Source: Papaver somniferum
Lineage: Eukaryota; Streptophyta; Magnoliopsida; Ranunculales; Papaveraceae
NCBI RefSeq assembly: GCF_003573695.1
Contig: NC_039361.1
Location: 34,909,702 to 34,973,701, forward strand
Reading direction: 5' to 3'
DNA length: 64,000 bases
Under the pieces are notes generated by a model that was given only the letters and a program-made list of their open reading frames with translations, was not told the origin of the DNA and made no database searches. A program made the translations under genes and the position numbers. This document shows positions 36,474-48,868 of the stretch, in pieces. Position 1 is the first letter of the stretch, and each line of letters begins with the position of its first letter.

Positions 36474-39400
36474 ATGGCGCGTAATAAGGTGATTCTTCTT
36501 CTTCTTCTTCTTCCGGAAAGTTGTAATCGTTATGTAGTGCTATTAGTTTTATAAAACCCTCATTATGAATTTTTGTTTGATTTGTTTGACAACAGGAAGC
36601 ATTGATTTTATTGATTGATGTTGGTCCATCTATGCACAAACTTCTTCCAGAGGTTGAAAAAATCTGCTCTATGCTTGTACAGAAAAAGGCATGTCTCTTT
36701 ATTTACCCCCAATTTGTTTAAAAATCTATTTTACTTTTATGGAGATTTATCGAGGGTTCAAAGTATCCTTTTGTTTGATTTTGTTGCAGCTAATTTTCGG
36801 CAAGTACGATGAAGTGGGTGTTGTTCTGTTTGCAACTGATGGTAATTTCTGATTTCTTCAGTTCCTATAATTTGTTGTTTGATGAAATGCTAGATGGGAA
36901 TGGTTGATTCGAGTCTTTGTTTAGCTCAAACTTGTGCTACTTACATGAACTTTTAATGTTTCTGATTTCTGAATTGCGGAATCTAGAGGACGATTATAAT
37001 TTATATCGTAGAGTAATGGTAACTTGTAAGAATGATTTTCGAGTCAGGAGTGGTCTTGTAGGGGTGGGCACTTAAAACCTAGGCATTGGGATGAATTTAT
37101 GGTGGTATAGTATCTCTTTAGAATCTGCCTATGTGGGGTTCGGATGTTAATAGTGTGAAGTTTTTGACTATCAGTGAACCAATTGCATGTGTACTTTTGT
37201 TGTAAATTTTTAATTGAAGCTGCTCAAGTTGGAAATCTTTTTTGTCTTCTTAGTTATCTAGTCGTGGATAAATGTGTAATATACGTTATTGTTGGAATCA
37301 TCAGATACTGATAATGAGCTGACAACTGAAGTGGGCGGTTATGAACATGTGGTGGTATTACGAAATTGTAAAGTTGTTGATGGAGATATAATAGAAGCGT
37401 TACAAAGTTTGCCCAGGGGAGCAGCTCCTGGTGATTGTATCCTACAGTACGATTTGAATTATTGATGTTTTAAAAACTTAATATATGGTGTTATTTGTCT
37501 TTTGATGTATAAATAGTTGGTACCAAAATCCTTCTTATTAGGGTGGTGTAATCCTCCTGAAATACTAGTCCTTTGATTCATGAGCCTGTAGTGGTTGTCT
37601 TCTACGAAGTCATTAGGCATCATACTTTACTAGTTGGGTTCGTATAGTCATCTACATTGTTTAACTCAGAGGTGACATCTTTAAATGCCCCTACTATTGC
37701 CCATTGCTTATGAGACAAAGCTCAACTTGTGAGTCAATGTTGTGCCTCCTGATAAGTGCTACACTTGCTAGATATTTTTTTACCGTGAGTGCAGTACAGG
37801 GTTAGGTTTGTGGTTCCCTGGTGGCCTGCGTTTTATATCGTGACGATTTTTATTTTTTTAATTACATATCTACATATACTTTTTCATAAGGATTTTTAAA
37901 ATGTGTATTCCACATGTTATTCTTACTATAGTGAAGATACTGTTTTTACTTGGTGTAGGTAAACCATGTGATTCACATCTGAAACACATGGAACAAATTA
38001 GCTTTTAAATTGCTCAAATGAGAAGGCACGGTACCAGCTTGCCTCTCTGGTTCCCCTTAGTCCTTGATTTTCTTGACTTGGTTCTAGTTCTTGATGCCAT
38101 TGTGGTGGGTATGGATATGATGATAAAGAAATTTGGTCAAACCAGCAAAGGAAAGAAGCGCCTTTGTCTTATAACAGATGCGAAATCTCCCATTAAAGAT
38201 CCATATGAAGGAACAAAAGAGGATCAAGTCGACACCATTGCTGCACAAATGAATGCTCATGGCATGAAACTGGAATCAATTATCGTGCGGGGAAGATCAA
38301 GTGGGGATGCGGCTAAGGGCTTCATGGAGGAGAATGATTCTCTATTAGTTCATTTCTCAAAAAAAGCTAGTGCAAAAACAGTTTATGTTGAAAGCCCGAC
38401 TTCATTGTTAGGTGCAATTAGAACAAGAAACATATCTGCAGTCACAACATTCAGAGGAGACCTTGAGCTGAGCCCAAAAATGAAGGTTAAGGTGAGAAAA
38501 TGTGACAGCTGTATTTCAGTAACTGTGTTGCATTATTATGGCTTTTTTATGTTTTCTATACCTTATTGACATTCCGAATTACTTTATTTTCAGGTGTGGG
38601 TATACAAGAAAACAGCCGAAGAGAAGTTTCCTACTCTGAAAAAGTACTCTGATAAAGCACCTCCTACAGATAAGTTTGCTACTCATGAAATCAAGGTAGA
38701 TTATGAGTACAAAGGAGTTGAAGATCCTACTAAAGTCATACCCCCAGAACAAAGGATCAAAGGTTATCGTTATGGACCTCAAGTGGTTCCTATTTCATCT
38801 GACGAATGGGATGCTGTCAAGTTCAAACCAGAAAAGAGCGTGAAACTTTTAGGGTTTACCGATGCTTCCAACATTATGCGGTAACATCTTGTTGCTTGAT
38901 CTGGTTACCAGTGATTTCTTATTCTCATTGTAAAACTAAAGTAGTTGTGTTACCCAAAGTCCGAATCTCTTTGAACATCACATCACCTTGTCTTCGTTTT
39001 TCTGATTTATGCATGTGGTATTTTACCTCAAGGCACTATTATATGAAGGATGTTTCCATCTTCATTGCTGAACCTGGCAACGCGAAGGCCACTGTTGCAG
39101 TTTCTGCCTTGGTAAGAGCAATGGCGGAAATGAATAAAGTCGCAATTCTCCGTTGTGTATGGAGACAAGGTCAGGCGAGCGTAGTCGTTGGGGCTTTAAC
39201 ACCCAACCCTTCAAACGTAGAAAATATCGTAAGTGCTATCATGTATTTAAACTATATGTATACTTGATATTTACATAGATCTATGTATAGAAATTTTATC
39301 TTCAGCCTTTATTTTGATTCTTAACATATTCAGCATGTTTGTGAATCTTGTTGAGCAGCCAGACTCGTTTTACTTCAATGTGCTTCCATTCGCTGAAGAT

Positions 39401-41064
39401 GTTCGAGAGTTTCAGTTTCCATCGTTTAGCAACTTGCCTTTGTCAATGCAGCCGAATGAGAAGCAACAAGAAGCAGCAGACAATTTGGTTATGATGCTTG
39501 ACCTTGCACCCCCAGGCAAAGAAGAAATTCTGCGGCCTGAATTTACACCTAATCCTGTCCTTGAGGTTCATCCTTTGCAACCATTTCATGCTTGTAGTTG
39601 TAATTGGGAGGTCATGATTCATAAATGCCTACCCTAGACTATTTAACTATTATGTTTGCATGCGCATTTTCTACTACCTCTGTTATAATGGTTTTGCATG
39701 CCTTATGTGGTTTTAGCTGCAATAATTGTTTTGGATCTGGTGCCTAATTATCTGGGCGTTCAGCTTCACTGTTCTTCTGATCTTATGTGGCTATTCATAT
39801 TTCAGCGTTTTTATCGTGTGCTCGAGATAAAATCAAAGAAACCAGATGCTGAAGTGCCTCCACTTGACACAACACTAAAACGGATAACTGAACCTGATCC
39901 AGAACTTCTTTCTCAAAACATGCAAGTCATAGATGTATTTTCCAAGCAGTTCGAGCTGAAGGAGAATCCAAAGGTTGTAAAATACTTCCCTCATTTAATA
40001 TTTTGATAGTTATGAGGATGGTTAAAAATTCGTAAATGCACTTAGACAGACTTTTATTTATATACACTTGACCTATTTGAAGTTACCGTGTTAAGGAAAT
40101 CGTTTTGCGATGTAGATTAAGAAGTCTGCCAGACGATTATTGAATGAAAAGCCCTCAGGTTCACATAAAGATGAACTGGACGGTGTGGTAGATGCCGTTG
40201 GTCATCAAGCAGTCCTTTCTCTTAAAAACAAATCATCACAAATGGTTGACAAAGTTGGGAGTGAGACTCCAATTGAAGATTTTGAGGCCATGATGACACG
40301 TAAAGGTCGTGCAGACTGGGTCGATAAAGCCATCAAAGACATGAAAAATCTAATATTTGACCTGGTAGAGAACTCCTATGAAGGGAATACCTATCAGAAG
40401 GCAGTGGACTGTCTGGTTGCACTTCGCAAGGGATGCATTCTTGAGCAGGTACATCGTTGTCAGTATTTTGGTTAAATTTCCTGATTGTATATCTGTGGTT
40501 ACTTTGCATTTGAGATGGTTGTCATTGAAAAAAATGATTTTAAGATGCTTATATGCTTTGGTTTTTAAGTCATGTTCTTATCTGAAGAGCCAGTTTCTGG
40601 ATTCTGGTTTTGACGTTAGAACTTAAAAGGATTTCTACATGTGTAGCTCCATGATTTACCTAATCTGTTCCAGTTTTTTTTAAGATACGCTGGGGATCCT
40701 GGTATGTTGGCTGGAGATTTTTGATACATTGTTCTTTTTTTCAATGATTTTTTAGGAGCCTAAGCAGTTCAATGATTTTCTGCGCCATCTTTGCAAGTTT
40801 TGCTCGGAGAAATACCTCTCGTCCTTCTGCAACTTCCTTGCCTCCAAACAGATGAGGTTGATAAGCGACACAGAATCTTCAGACAGGTTTATGTTCTTTT
40901 TTTCCCCCCTCGACCCTAAGCACTCTTCAAAGTTTTTTACAATATACATCGCGACTCATTTCTCACTCGTTTCATGTTTTCTCACTCAAATTGTTCCCTT
41001 GGACAGTGACGTAACAGATGAAGAGGCCGGAAGTTTCTTGGTCAAAACTGAACCGGGTGTTTAG
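36474..41064 (+). CDS. KU80: ATP-dependent DNA helicase 2 subunit KU80
   Basis: With KU70 it forms the ring that binds DNA ends in non-homologous end joining and protects telomeres, in the nucleus. Twelve exons give a 691-aa frame: 36474-36488, 36596-36688, 36790-36841, 37305-37436, 38088-38491, 38594-38880, 39033-39228, 39359-39565, 39806-39973, 40116-40448, 40756-40886 and 41007-41064. The N-terminal von Willebrand A domain (LILLIDVGPSMHKLLPEVEK to about residue 225) is followed by the Ku core beta-barrel (FRGDLELSPKMKVKVWVYKK, HYYMKDVSIFIAEP, PDSFYFNVLPFAEDVREFQF). The C-terminal helical arm and Ku80 C-terminal domain (IEDFEAMMTRKGRADWVDKA, LRKGCILEQEPKQFNDFLRH) follow, and it ends VKTEPGV. 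Intron 2 (36689-36789) starts with GC (AAG|GCATGT); reading it otherwise breaks the conserved CSMLVQKKLIFGKYDEVG. Exon 5 was placed at TTCTAG|TTCTTGATGCC to keep GDFLDA. Confidence 0.93.
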
Positions 41065-41800
41065 ATGAAGAAAAATCTTTTGTTGAACATACAGTTGGAG
41101 AAATAGACAGGTTGTGACAAAAGAACATTCCTTTTTCCAGAAAGAAGTTGTAACGAGTTCTGTCAGCCATTTTCTACCCTATTTGGTTGATGCATTTTGT
41201 TCCCATCGGTAACATGTGTTAGAGAAAGTCAAGGCAGTCCTCCAATTCATGATGTTGAGATGCAGCTTTCCTTTTTGTATGAACTTTTGTATCTCTGGAT
41301 CTTGGGATTCTTGCACTAAGGAAGCTTTGTAAATTTTATCTTCTCCACCATGGCATCATGCGTGGACCACAACCTATTCCTGACATGCCAGTCATTTGAT
41401 GTTCACGGATATGCTGAAAAATTAGTGAATCTGAGCTAGTGTGATCTCTGCTCCTACTGTCTGTACAGTTCTAAAGATGACATTTCGAGTATTTATTTTT
41501 ATCTTTTTAAGATCGATTTGCATTTCCAGTGTTTTAGTTATAAGGGCCCAAAAATCTTTTGGAACAATAGCCAGAAGAGATTTTAACTGTTCATAATCTC
41601 CCAGACTCCAACGGCATAAGGGGATAATTTGACACTCCGATGGCATAACCTGTAGCAATATTTTTCCGTGAAGGAATAAGTAAAATTAGTGTACCTGGCC
41701 ACTTCATCTTCACCAACAGTTATCATTGGCCTCCGTTTTGATAGCTGATGTCTAAATCTTCTTCGGTGCACTACTGATTCCATTCGCTTCTTCAGAGTCA
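41065..41800 (+). other. KU80 3' region, no other gene
   Basis: The stretch holds the 3' untranslated region of KU80 and unassigned sequence. Small reverse-strand frames (41422-41658, 41583-41801) have no recognisable domain. Confidence 0.4.
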
Positions 41801-41809
41801 CCTTTGGTT

Positions 41810-42475
41810 GTTGGTATGGTAGTTCTTTGGCTTGGTGTAGGAATTGCCTCCATGACTTCGCCTCTCTATGTATCCGAAGTATCTCCTACAAAATTCCGAG
41901 GTCTCGTTGGCAGCACTAGTTGTTTGCTCTCTGCAATTGGCCATCGTTTTGCTCGCTTGGCATTACTCGTTTGAGAGCATTACTCGTTTCCAGAACAATA
42001 CCTGTCAAACAGTACTGGATACAACAATGTGGGACTGCGTAACATGCCTGGAGGCAACCTCAGGATGTGGTTTCTGTGCTGTTAAAGGAGACACTTGTTT
42101 TACTGATTGCTCGAAGTATACGAGCTTGTCAGAGCGAAAATCATACGTGGATTAACAGTACTTTCTCTCAAAGAAACGATCGGCTATTAACATATGTTGT
42201 TGTGTGGTCAACCGGGCTGGGAACAGTCTCATGGATTTGAGCACAGAAATGTACCCTGTGCAGCTTAAAGGTTCTACAACTGGATACTGGTTTTCTGGAC
42301 TCATCGTGTCATTGCTGAACTCGGGTTGACTTCCTGCGTGATCCTGTTGTTTGTCGAGCTGTTTGTTCGGACTGTCATGTTTGGAGTAGGGATATTACTG
42401 CAGAACACTAAGTTTTCGGAACCAAAAGAAGCTGAAGATTTCATTGGGCTTCATGAGATGCTGCTACCAGGTAAT
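41810..42475 (+). pseudogene. Inositol-transporter-like pseudogene
   Basis: Forward-strand fragments fit a major-facilitator sugar/inositol transporter. GVGIASMTSPLYVSEVSPTK matches the end of TM4 and the following loop. The extracellular Cys-rich loop MWDCVTCLEATSGCGFCAVK is typical of plant INT2-type inositol transporters. Pieces corresponding to the conserved GTVSWI..EMYP..L.G motif lie near 42210-42270. TM regions between the first and second part are missing. At least four stops or frameshifts interrupt the frame. No intact neighbour copy is present in the window. It lies in the convergent gap between KU80 and FKBP53. Confidence 0.75.
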
Positions 42476-42836
42476 GCACACTTGCACAGTTACCTTACCT
42501 GAGGTCTAGCAATGGGGAAGTAGTAGTTTCAGTTGGGTGGTGTTTTTTTGAAAAACTTATAAAATGGCCTAAACTCTTCTAAAAGCAGAAGAAACAACAT
42601 TCAGAAGTGACATTATAATATAAAAAGCAATTTCCCAGTGACTAAAGATTGTCAATAAAGCTAAGGCAATCAACAACAAAACAAATGTTTAGTATCAAAA
42701 ATTCAATTTGATTTTTCATCAAACTGCCTACTTGGTGGTGGTTCCTATTATCTGGCTGCAAGAGATTGATATCTTTGTTGTGCTTCGGGATATATCACTA
42801 AAACATACTCATAGAAACAAAGGCAAAGGGAGAGGA

Positions 42837-45800
42837 TCATTTGCGGACATCAACCAACTCGACATCAAATACCAGCCATGCGTTTTGTGGAATTTGTGGA
42901 AGCGCTCCTTTAGCTCCATAACTAAAACACAAGTAGACAAAATATATTTTAATAAAAAGAGTCGTGCATATTAGAAAAGGGTAAAAAGGCAAAACAGCAT
43001 ATACACACCCCATTGATGGTGGGAGAGTGAGTCTTCTTTTATCACCAACACGCATCCCTGATTAAAAACACAATACCGAAGTTACATGTAGAACAGGATT
43101 TGGAATAATAATAAAATGGAACCACAGGCTTTTGATCAAGTTCAGAATGCATACCCTTGACACCGACATCCCATCCCTTGATAACTTGCCCTACACCTGT
43201 AAAAAGAATATTTACATATCAGAACATTTACTAGAATTACATTTGCTAAGTTACAAATTAGGGGAAGTAAAAATGTACCTAATCGGAACTGAAAAGGTGG
43301 TCCCCTGACATTTGAGTCAAATATTTTCCCATTGCTCTTTAATTTACCAATGTAGCGCATTGAAACCTAAAACCCAGTAAACAGTTGTTTAATCAATTGA
43401 ATTTTCAGAGTAATGCTTATATTTTTCACTCACTAGTAGAGTAACAGGTAACTAGTAAACACTAAGTGACGTACCTTGCTTCCATTATCAGCTTTTTTTG
43501 CATCGGCTTTGCCCATTTCCAACTCCTCAATAACCATACCATTATCAAAAGTTCTGACTTGAGATCGCTTTTTCTCCTTCTTGGCTTCAGTTACCACAGT
43601 AGGTGCTTTCTTTTCTGCTACCTCTTTACTTGCACTTGCATCACTCTCTTGGGCTTTATTCTTTTTCTTATTTTTCTTTTTCTTAACCTGACCATCATCT
43701 TGATCAGCATTATCAACACTCCTGCACATATCACACTCTATTACTCTCCAACCTATCTAGGACATTGATGGTATACTTAAACAGGATTTCAAAAAAACAT
43801 ACATTTCTGAAAATTTTGTGCGTTCAAATCAAAACATTCGCATAACCGTGCTCTGCATACCCACATTTAGCTGATGAACAAGAGTTGCTTACAGTTATGC
43901 AAGCACATGTAAACACACCAAGAACAGATGAAAACACTTAACCGCATACGCAGACTAGGAAAATATTCACATATGAACAACTTAACTTACTTATCATTAG
44001 GTTGTTCTTCCTTGGGTTTGTCTTCTACACGATCCTCTACGATTTTGTCACTCTTTTCCTCATCCTCAGCTACACCTTTTTTACCCTTCTTTCTCTTCTT
44101 TTTCGACTTGTTGTCGGATTCTTGCGCAATAACAGATGAATCTTTAGCCTCCTCAGATAACCTGCTATCACAAATCAAATGAGCAATACAAAAGAAAAGA
44201 TTTCAACTACTACGGTTAAAGATGATGTTTTCTTTGCTCTATCAATTTACAAATATGCTACACATCCTTTTTCTCGATAATAATATCTAAGAAAGAAAGG
44301 AGGGAATAACAGCTCACTTCTTAGCATTGCTATCTTGAATGATGCTCTCATTTTTCCTTTTTGTGCCTGCACCTTGAAGACTGCCATCTTCTACCTCCTT
44401 GCCTTCCTTGGTTTTGTTCGTCTCAGATTTACTTTCTTTACTTTTATTTGTAGGGATGATGGGAAAACCATCTTCATCTTCATCTTCACTTTCCAAAGCA
44501 TTATCCTTGACAACAATTTGTTTTTGATTATCAGCACCATCTGACTTCTTAGGATGTTTGCTGTTTGCATTCCCATTTTCAGTAGGTTTCTCATCATCCT
44601 CTATCTCCTCAATGACAACTGTTTCAGAAAGCACAAAAGCATGTCAGGTTAGGAAAATTCAGCTATGAATAGCATAAATCTTTTGCCAGTAAAACGCATC
44701 ACTAACGCAGACACAATTATACAGTGGCAACTAACTTCAATCCCAAACCAAAGCAAAAAAGAAAACTACTCCGCAGCTATTCAAAAAATTGTCAAAACAG
44801 AAACCTTAAGAATCACTGTACATAAGAACTCTTCTACCCGTATTGAATGCAAAAATGCTACAGAAAAAACTATTCCCAAAAATTTGGTCCTCTAGATGAC
44901 ATTTTAATCAGATGCACTGTGAACTTCGAGGGTGCAGATACCCAGAAAATGCAAGAGAAATGAATGTATAGTCACTGGAAAAAATTACAACTCAGCCAAT
45001 ACTAACAATATGTCATTGTTAGGCGGTTGTATGTAAAACTACTGTATCCAGACTTAAAGAGTTTCTCTCCATAAACTCAAAGCTCATTCTACAATAGGTT
45101 CATTATTTTACTTTCAACAAAGAAAAACACAATGTAAAGTGCAGAACCGAACCACCTAAATTAGTGATTATACCTGCACTCTTGCCTGATGGAAACATAT
45201 CAAGATCCTCACCATCATCCTCAAGGTACTCATCATTATCAGAATCATAATTGAATTCCTCAGAGTCAGTATCCTCCCCAGATATACCATCCATAGAGTC
45301 ACTAAAAACACGAGTTAAGGCAATCCAATATCCAAAAATTCACACGAAACAACAAAAAGTAAACGATTTATCTACAAACAAAGAATCAAAAGGATACGAT
45401 TTATCATCATTATAATCATCATGTCCACATACACTATTTCCCAGATAATAACCAGTTAGATGCACACTCCGAGGACCATGAACTGATAAAATAACTTTAT
45501 CTTCTTCCTCAAATTCAAGATCCAATGGAGATGTTTCATTCTTCCCTGGCAATAAAGCACATAGAAGAATCGGAGCCTTATCTCCCACAGTACATTCAAC
45601 TACAGACCTCTGTTTTGTGCCGCCAATACCCAAAGTTGCCTGCAAACATCAAATCAAACTTTCTTAAACCCCTAAAATCCTTAAAACCCTAAACCCTAAA
45701 ATTTCATGACTATGAAAAAAACAAACCTGAGAAATATGAAGGCGTCCTAGCTCATCATCGTATGTATGAAAGAATGGTTTTCCTGCTTTGATTTCAACTC

Positions 45801-45938
45801 CTACACAGAAGAAAAATGAACATAAGACATAAACCCTAACATTTACTTAAGAAAATCAACATACAAAAATGTGTGAAATACGGGAATTTTGTAGTGATTG
45901 TGTGATTTTAAGATGAGACACTAACCCCAGAAAGCCAT
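42837..45938 (-). CDS. FKBP53: FKBP53-type nucleolar peptidyl-prolyl isomerase/histone chaperone
   Basis: Eleven exons on the reverse strand give a 479-aa frame: 45938-45926, 45800-45727, 45639-45398, 45301-45174, 44618-44318, 44161-43991, 43721-43475, 43366-43279, 43196-43155, 43057-43009 and 42921-42837. The N-terminus ([20 protein letters not shown], about residues 1-100) is the nucleoplasmin-like fold. Acidic runs follow ([38 protein letters not shown]), then lysine-rich stretches ([21 protein letters not shown]) that can serve as nucleolar signals. The C-terminal FKBP domain (about 380-479) reads [52 protein letters not shown] and ends [11 protein letters not shown]. The Arabidopsis relative chaperones histone H3 and represses rDNA. 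FKBP43 is a close paralogue, so the exact orthologue is inferred from length and layout. Confidence 0.92.
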
Positions 45939-46167
45939 CTCTGAGGATTGATTTGGAGTTTGAGAGAGGAATTCTAACAGCGGCGGTGCTTAAACCCCTG
46001 CGCTACAAAATGTGCCGCTTTGTGAAGAAGGCAGAAGAGAATTGATACAGTGCCCTTAAAAATGAAAGCGATTATATAAGACGAGGGATTCTTGTAGTCT
46101 TGTGATACCAAGGGTTTACACTTATGATAAGGGGTAATCGGCTATCAAAATCCAATGGCCGCAATTT
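45939..46167 (-). promoter_or_regulatory. FKBP53 leader and promoter region
   Basis: The 230 bp upstream of the reverse-strand ATG end at a foldback element (46168) and then LINE sequence (46330), so the intergenic promoter is short. No TATA box is assigned. Confidence 0.35.
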
Positions 46168-46262
46168 ACTGGAGAGGGTACCAAAACCATATAAAACAAA
46201 CTAGAAAGTCTTCTATTTTATATGGATTTTGGTACCCTTTTCGTTAATCTGACATCTCCAGT
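46168..46262. mobile_element. Miniature foldback element upstream of FKBP53
   Basis: ACTGGAGA (46168-46175) and TCTCCAGT (46255-46262) enclose the arms GGGTACCAAAACCATATAAA (from 46176) and the reverse of TTTATATGGATTTTGGTACC (to 46237). The 95-bp unit can fold into a nearly complete hairpin. The arms contain TATATAAA-like sequence, so a promoter effect is possible. Confidence 0.6.
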
Positions 46263-46860
46263 AGCAATGTTGCAAAATTTCAGGACCTCTCCGATAAGAT
46301 TAGGGTTACCGAATTCCATAAGATCTTTTCTTTTTTTATTAAGCCAAAAATCGTATTATTGAATCAAAATGTGTACAAAAAAAAGGTTTACAAAAAAAGA
46401 GGTCAAATGACCCCCCAACACTTAAAAACTATTGAAATCTATAACACCAAATTTTGGAAGTTCAATAGAATTTAGAAAATTAAGGTATTCCATCGTACAT
46501 AAGTGCTTCACTCTCCTGTAACAATAATAAGTTTCACGATAAGTATGATGAAATTGAATTGAAACATAACTCTTCCGAACTATTTTTGTCTAACAAATCA
46601 TGAAATGTTAGAACTAGTAAATGAACTAACAACATTAATAGAGTCTGACTGGATCTTAATGAACGATTTTTCGGGGACCACGGTTTTTTTGGGGATCATG
46701 GTTCTATTTTTAGTAAGACATTTAGAAGTAAATCTAGGTCATCCCTTATCTAGATATTTTATATTAATACCTAAAGTACCCTCCTGATTAATTTTGGCAA
46801 TGATTAGTGAAATGATTAAGCTAAAGAAGTAGAATTATTGAGAGAGTAAATTTAGAGAAG

Positions 46861-47124
46861 ATGAAGATGAAAAACATGGAAAATAATTTTTTTTTCCAAT
46901 TCACTAAGCTTGAGTATTCAAGAGATGATAGCTCATCTGATTCTTCATCTCCATCCTCTCCTAGAGTATTTGTTAATCGTCACAATGATCTAGATATGAG
47001 TTATTTCTTAGATGGTGAATGTATTCTTCCACAAACTCAATCTCAAGATGAAAATGATGGATTTTACCAACCACAACCGAAGGAAGAGTATTTGGATACC
47101 CAAGTATGCTTCAAACTTAGATAA
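46861..47124 (+). CDS. Unrecognised 87-aa ORF inside the MULE
   Basis: A clean ATG frame reads MKMKNMENNFFFQFTKLEYS, then a Ser/Asp-rich stretch RDDSSSDSSSPSSPRVFVNR, then acidic and Gln-rich sequence, and ends VCFKLR. I recognise no domain. Low complexity and acidity fit either the N-terminal piece of a lost transposase or a captured host exon. It lies 200 bp inside the left terminal repeat, where MULE genes usually start. Expression is unknown. Confidence 0.4.
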   Translation: MKMKNMENNFFFQFTKLEYSRDDSSSDSSSPSSPRVFVNRHNDLDMSYFLDGECILPQTQSQDENDGFYQPQPKEEYLDTQVCFKLR

Positions 47125-47189
47125 TGGTGGTTGAATTGGTCCAAATATTCATAAAACTGTAAATTTTTATAATAAATTCCTGCTAGGTT

Positions 47190-47860
47190 CAGGTAGTTCG
47201 GTTACCAAGTGTGAAGAACAGGTAACCAAACACGGAGTTCGGTTAATAAATGTCAAGAACATATAACCGAACACAGAGTTCGGTTTCTTTCTTCAAACAC
47301 GCAGGTAGCCGAACTTTAGTAATAAGATTTACAGAGGTATCTTTGGTTAGTTCGCAAACTTCAACGCAACCAAGTTCCCAACCGAACTGCAGGTTAAAAG
47401 TAACCTAGTGTTAGAAGTTCGGTTGGTTCCCAAACTTCAACATATTTTGCGAATCAACCGAACTGGGCTTATATATGCATATATGCAATTAGGCAAACGT
47501 TCGGTTACTACGAAATTTATTTCTTGGCGAATTAGGTAGAGTTCGGTTACGAAGTTTCAAAGGTAGAGTTCGGTTACAAAGAAAACTTAACATTTTTGCG
47601 AACGAACCAAACTTTTGGACTTCTCATTATTTTCGTAATCTAAAGTTCGGTGATATTATTTTGCGAAGGAACCGAACTTATGGACTTGTGTTGTTCTAAT
47701 ACAAGGACTTCGGTTAAAATTATTTTTGCGAATCAACCGATTAATTCGTGATAACCAAACTTTTTGCGACGAAACCGAACGTTTTGCGACGTAACCGAAC
47801 TAAAAGTTCGGCTGAGACTTTTTTTTTTGCGACGTAACCGAACTTTTCTCTGAAAAAAAA
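47190..47860. repeat. Dispersed TTCGGTTA/TAACCGAA motif array in the MULE
   Basis: Roughly twenty copies of AGTTCGGTTA or its reverse complement occur in 670 bp on both strands without a fixed period. The density is far above chance for an 8-mer. Confidence 0.8.
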
Positions 47861-48371
47861 TCCATTAAACCTCTCTGCAACTTTCATTTTCAACTCATTT
47901 TGATGATTACTTCTCATTTATTCAACCAAAAACGAATGACAAGTAATGGGTTTGTGTGAATATCTTTGTTATTGTTTTAAATTAAGCTATATATATATAT
48001 ATATAGAGGTGGTATCGGCGGTGGTGGTGTGAGGAGGTGGTGGTTATATATATATAGGTGGTTATTAGGTTGATTTTAAATTAAATTAGGTTAAGGGTAA
48101 GTTAGTCATTTCAACGCTTTAGGACACCCCTTATAACTATAGGTAAGGTGGCCTAATAAAACCATGGTCCCCTCAAAAAAATCATTCATCTTAATACACT
48201 CAACACCCCATCTCAAAAGCCCATTCTAAGCCCACTATTATACCAAAATAGCTCTGTCAGGTAATTTATTGTCGTACCAAAGCCAATACACATAGCTCTA
48301 AGCACATTGCTTTCATCGTCCCTAACCACTACTCCAACACGTGCGATGCTTGGATTTCTCCTAGCTGTGTC

Positions 48372-48868
48372 CAAAGTAGTTAATATCGTATATTGGTATC
48401 ATATCAGTCGGGTCCGATACACCTATACAAAAGATAATATCAGTTTTTACAGGTGATACATCTTTAAGACTAGAATTTTAAATACTTATAAATGTTTCAA
48501 TTTAAAAAATTTGGTGTCGTATGAGCATTAGTTCTCAAGATCAAAAGCTTCAAAGTATAAAATTCCCAGTAATTCACCCTTAATTTTCACCATCATCTCA
48601 GCTAATTTAGAATATTCGCACGTGAATGATTAGGATGTAAGGGTTCTGCTTAAAAGTTTTCAAATCCAAATAATCTATTCTACCAAAATACCCTTACTGA
48701 TATTATCAGTGTATCGGTGAACCCGATATATCGATTTGTACTGACCGATATGAGCGTTTTTAACGTTCAATCCTTATATCGCCGATATTTTGAATATCGT
48801 AAAGGTTTTTTCCGATACACGATAAAAACCTATAATATCGGTCGATACAACCGATATTGACTACCTTG
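48372..48868. mobile_element. Small non-autonomous hAT-like element (497 bp)
   Basis: CAAAGTAGTTAATATCG at the left and CAAGGTAGTCAATATCG on the other strand at the right are terminal inverted repeats. The flanks GCTGTGTC (48364-48371) and GTTGTGTC (48869-48876) form an 8-bp duplication with one mismatch. Removing the element rejoins the LINE reading frame on the reverse strand (CCDD to ARRNPS). Internally CGATAT/ATATCG motifs recur many times. No coding region is present. Confidence 0.8.

Larger units (their letters stand above)
46662..48187. mobile_element. Non-autonomous Mutator-like element (MULE)
   Basis: Terminal inverted repeats read AACGATTTTTCGGGGACC at the left and, on the other strand, GAATGATTTTTTTGAGGGG-ACC at the right. 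The flanks ATCTTAATG (46653-46661) and ATCTTAATA (48188-48196) form a 9-bp target duplication with one mismatch, the Mutator size. The element interrupts the RNase H domain of the old LINE, whose frame resumes on the other side. Its middle (47190-47860) is filled with about twenty TTCGGTTA/TAACCGAA motifs. Confidence 0.85.

Noticed and set aside
41868..42155. Intact 95-codon transporter gene
   Set aside because: It is only one piece of a larger disrupted transporter; stops and frameshifts continue on both sides.
43466..44634. Forward-strand open frames opposite FKBP53 exons
   Set aside because: They are antisense shadows of Lys/Glu-rich exons, and the reverse-strand gene explains the region fully.
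45680..45705. Interstitial telomere repeat (CCCTAAACCCTAAA)
   Set aside because: Only two adjacent units are present, within an FKBP53 intron; this is too short to be a telomeric relic.
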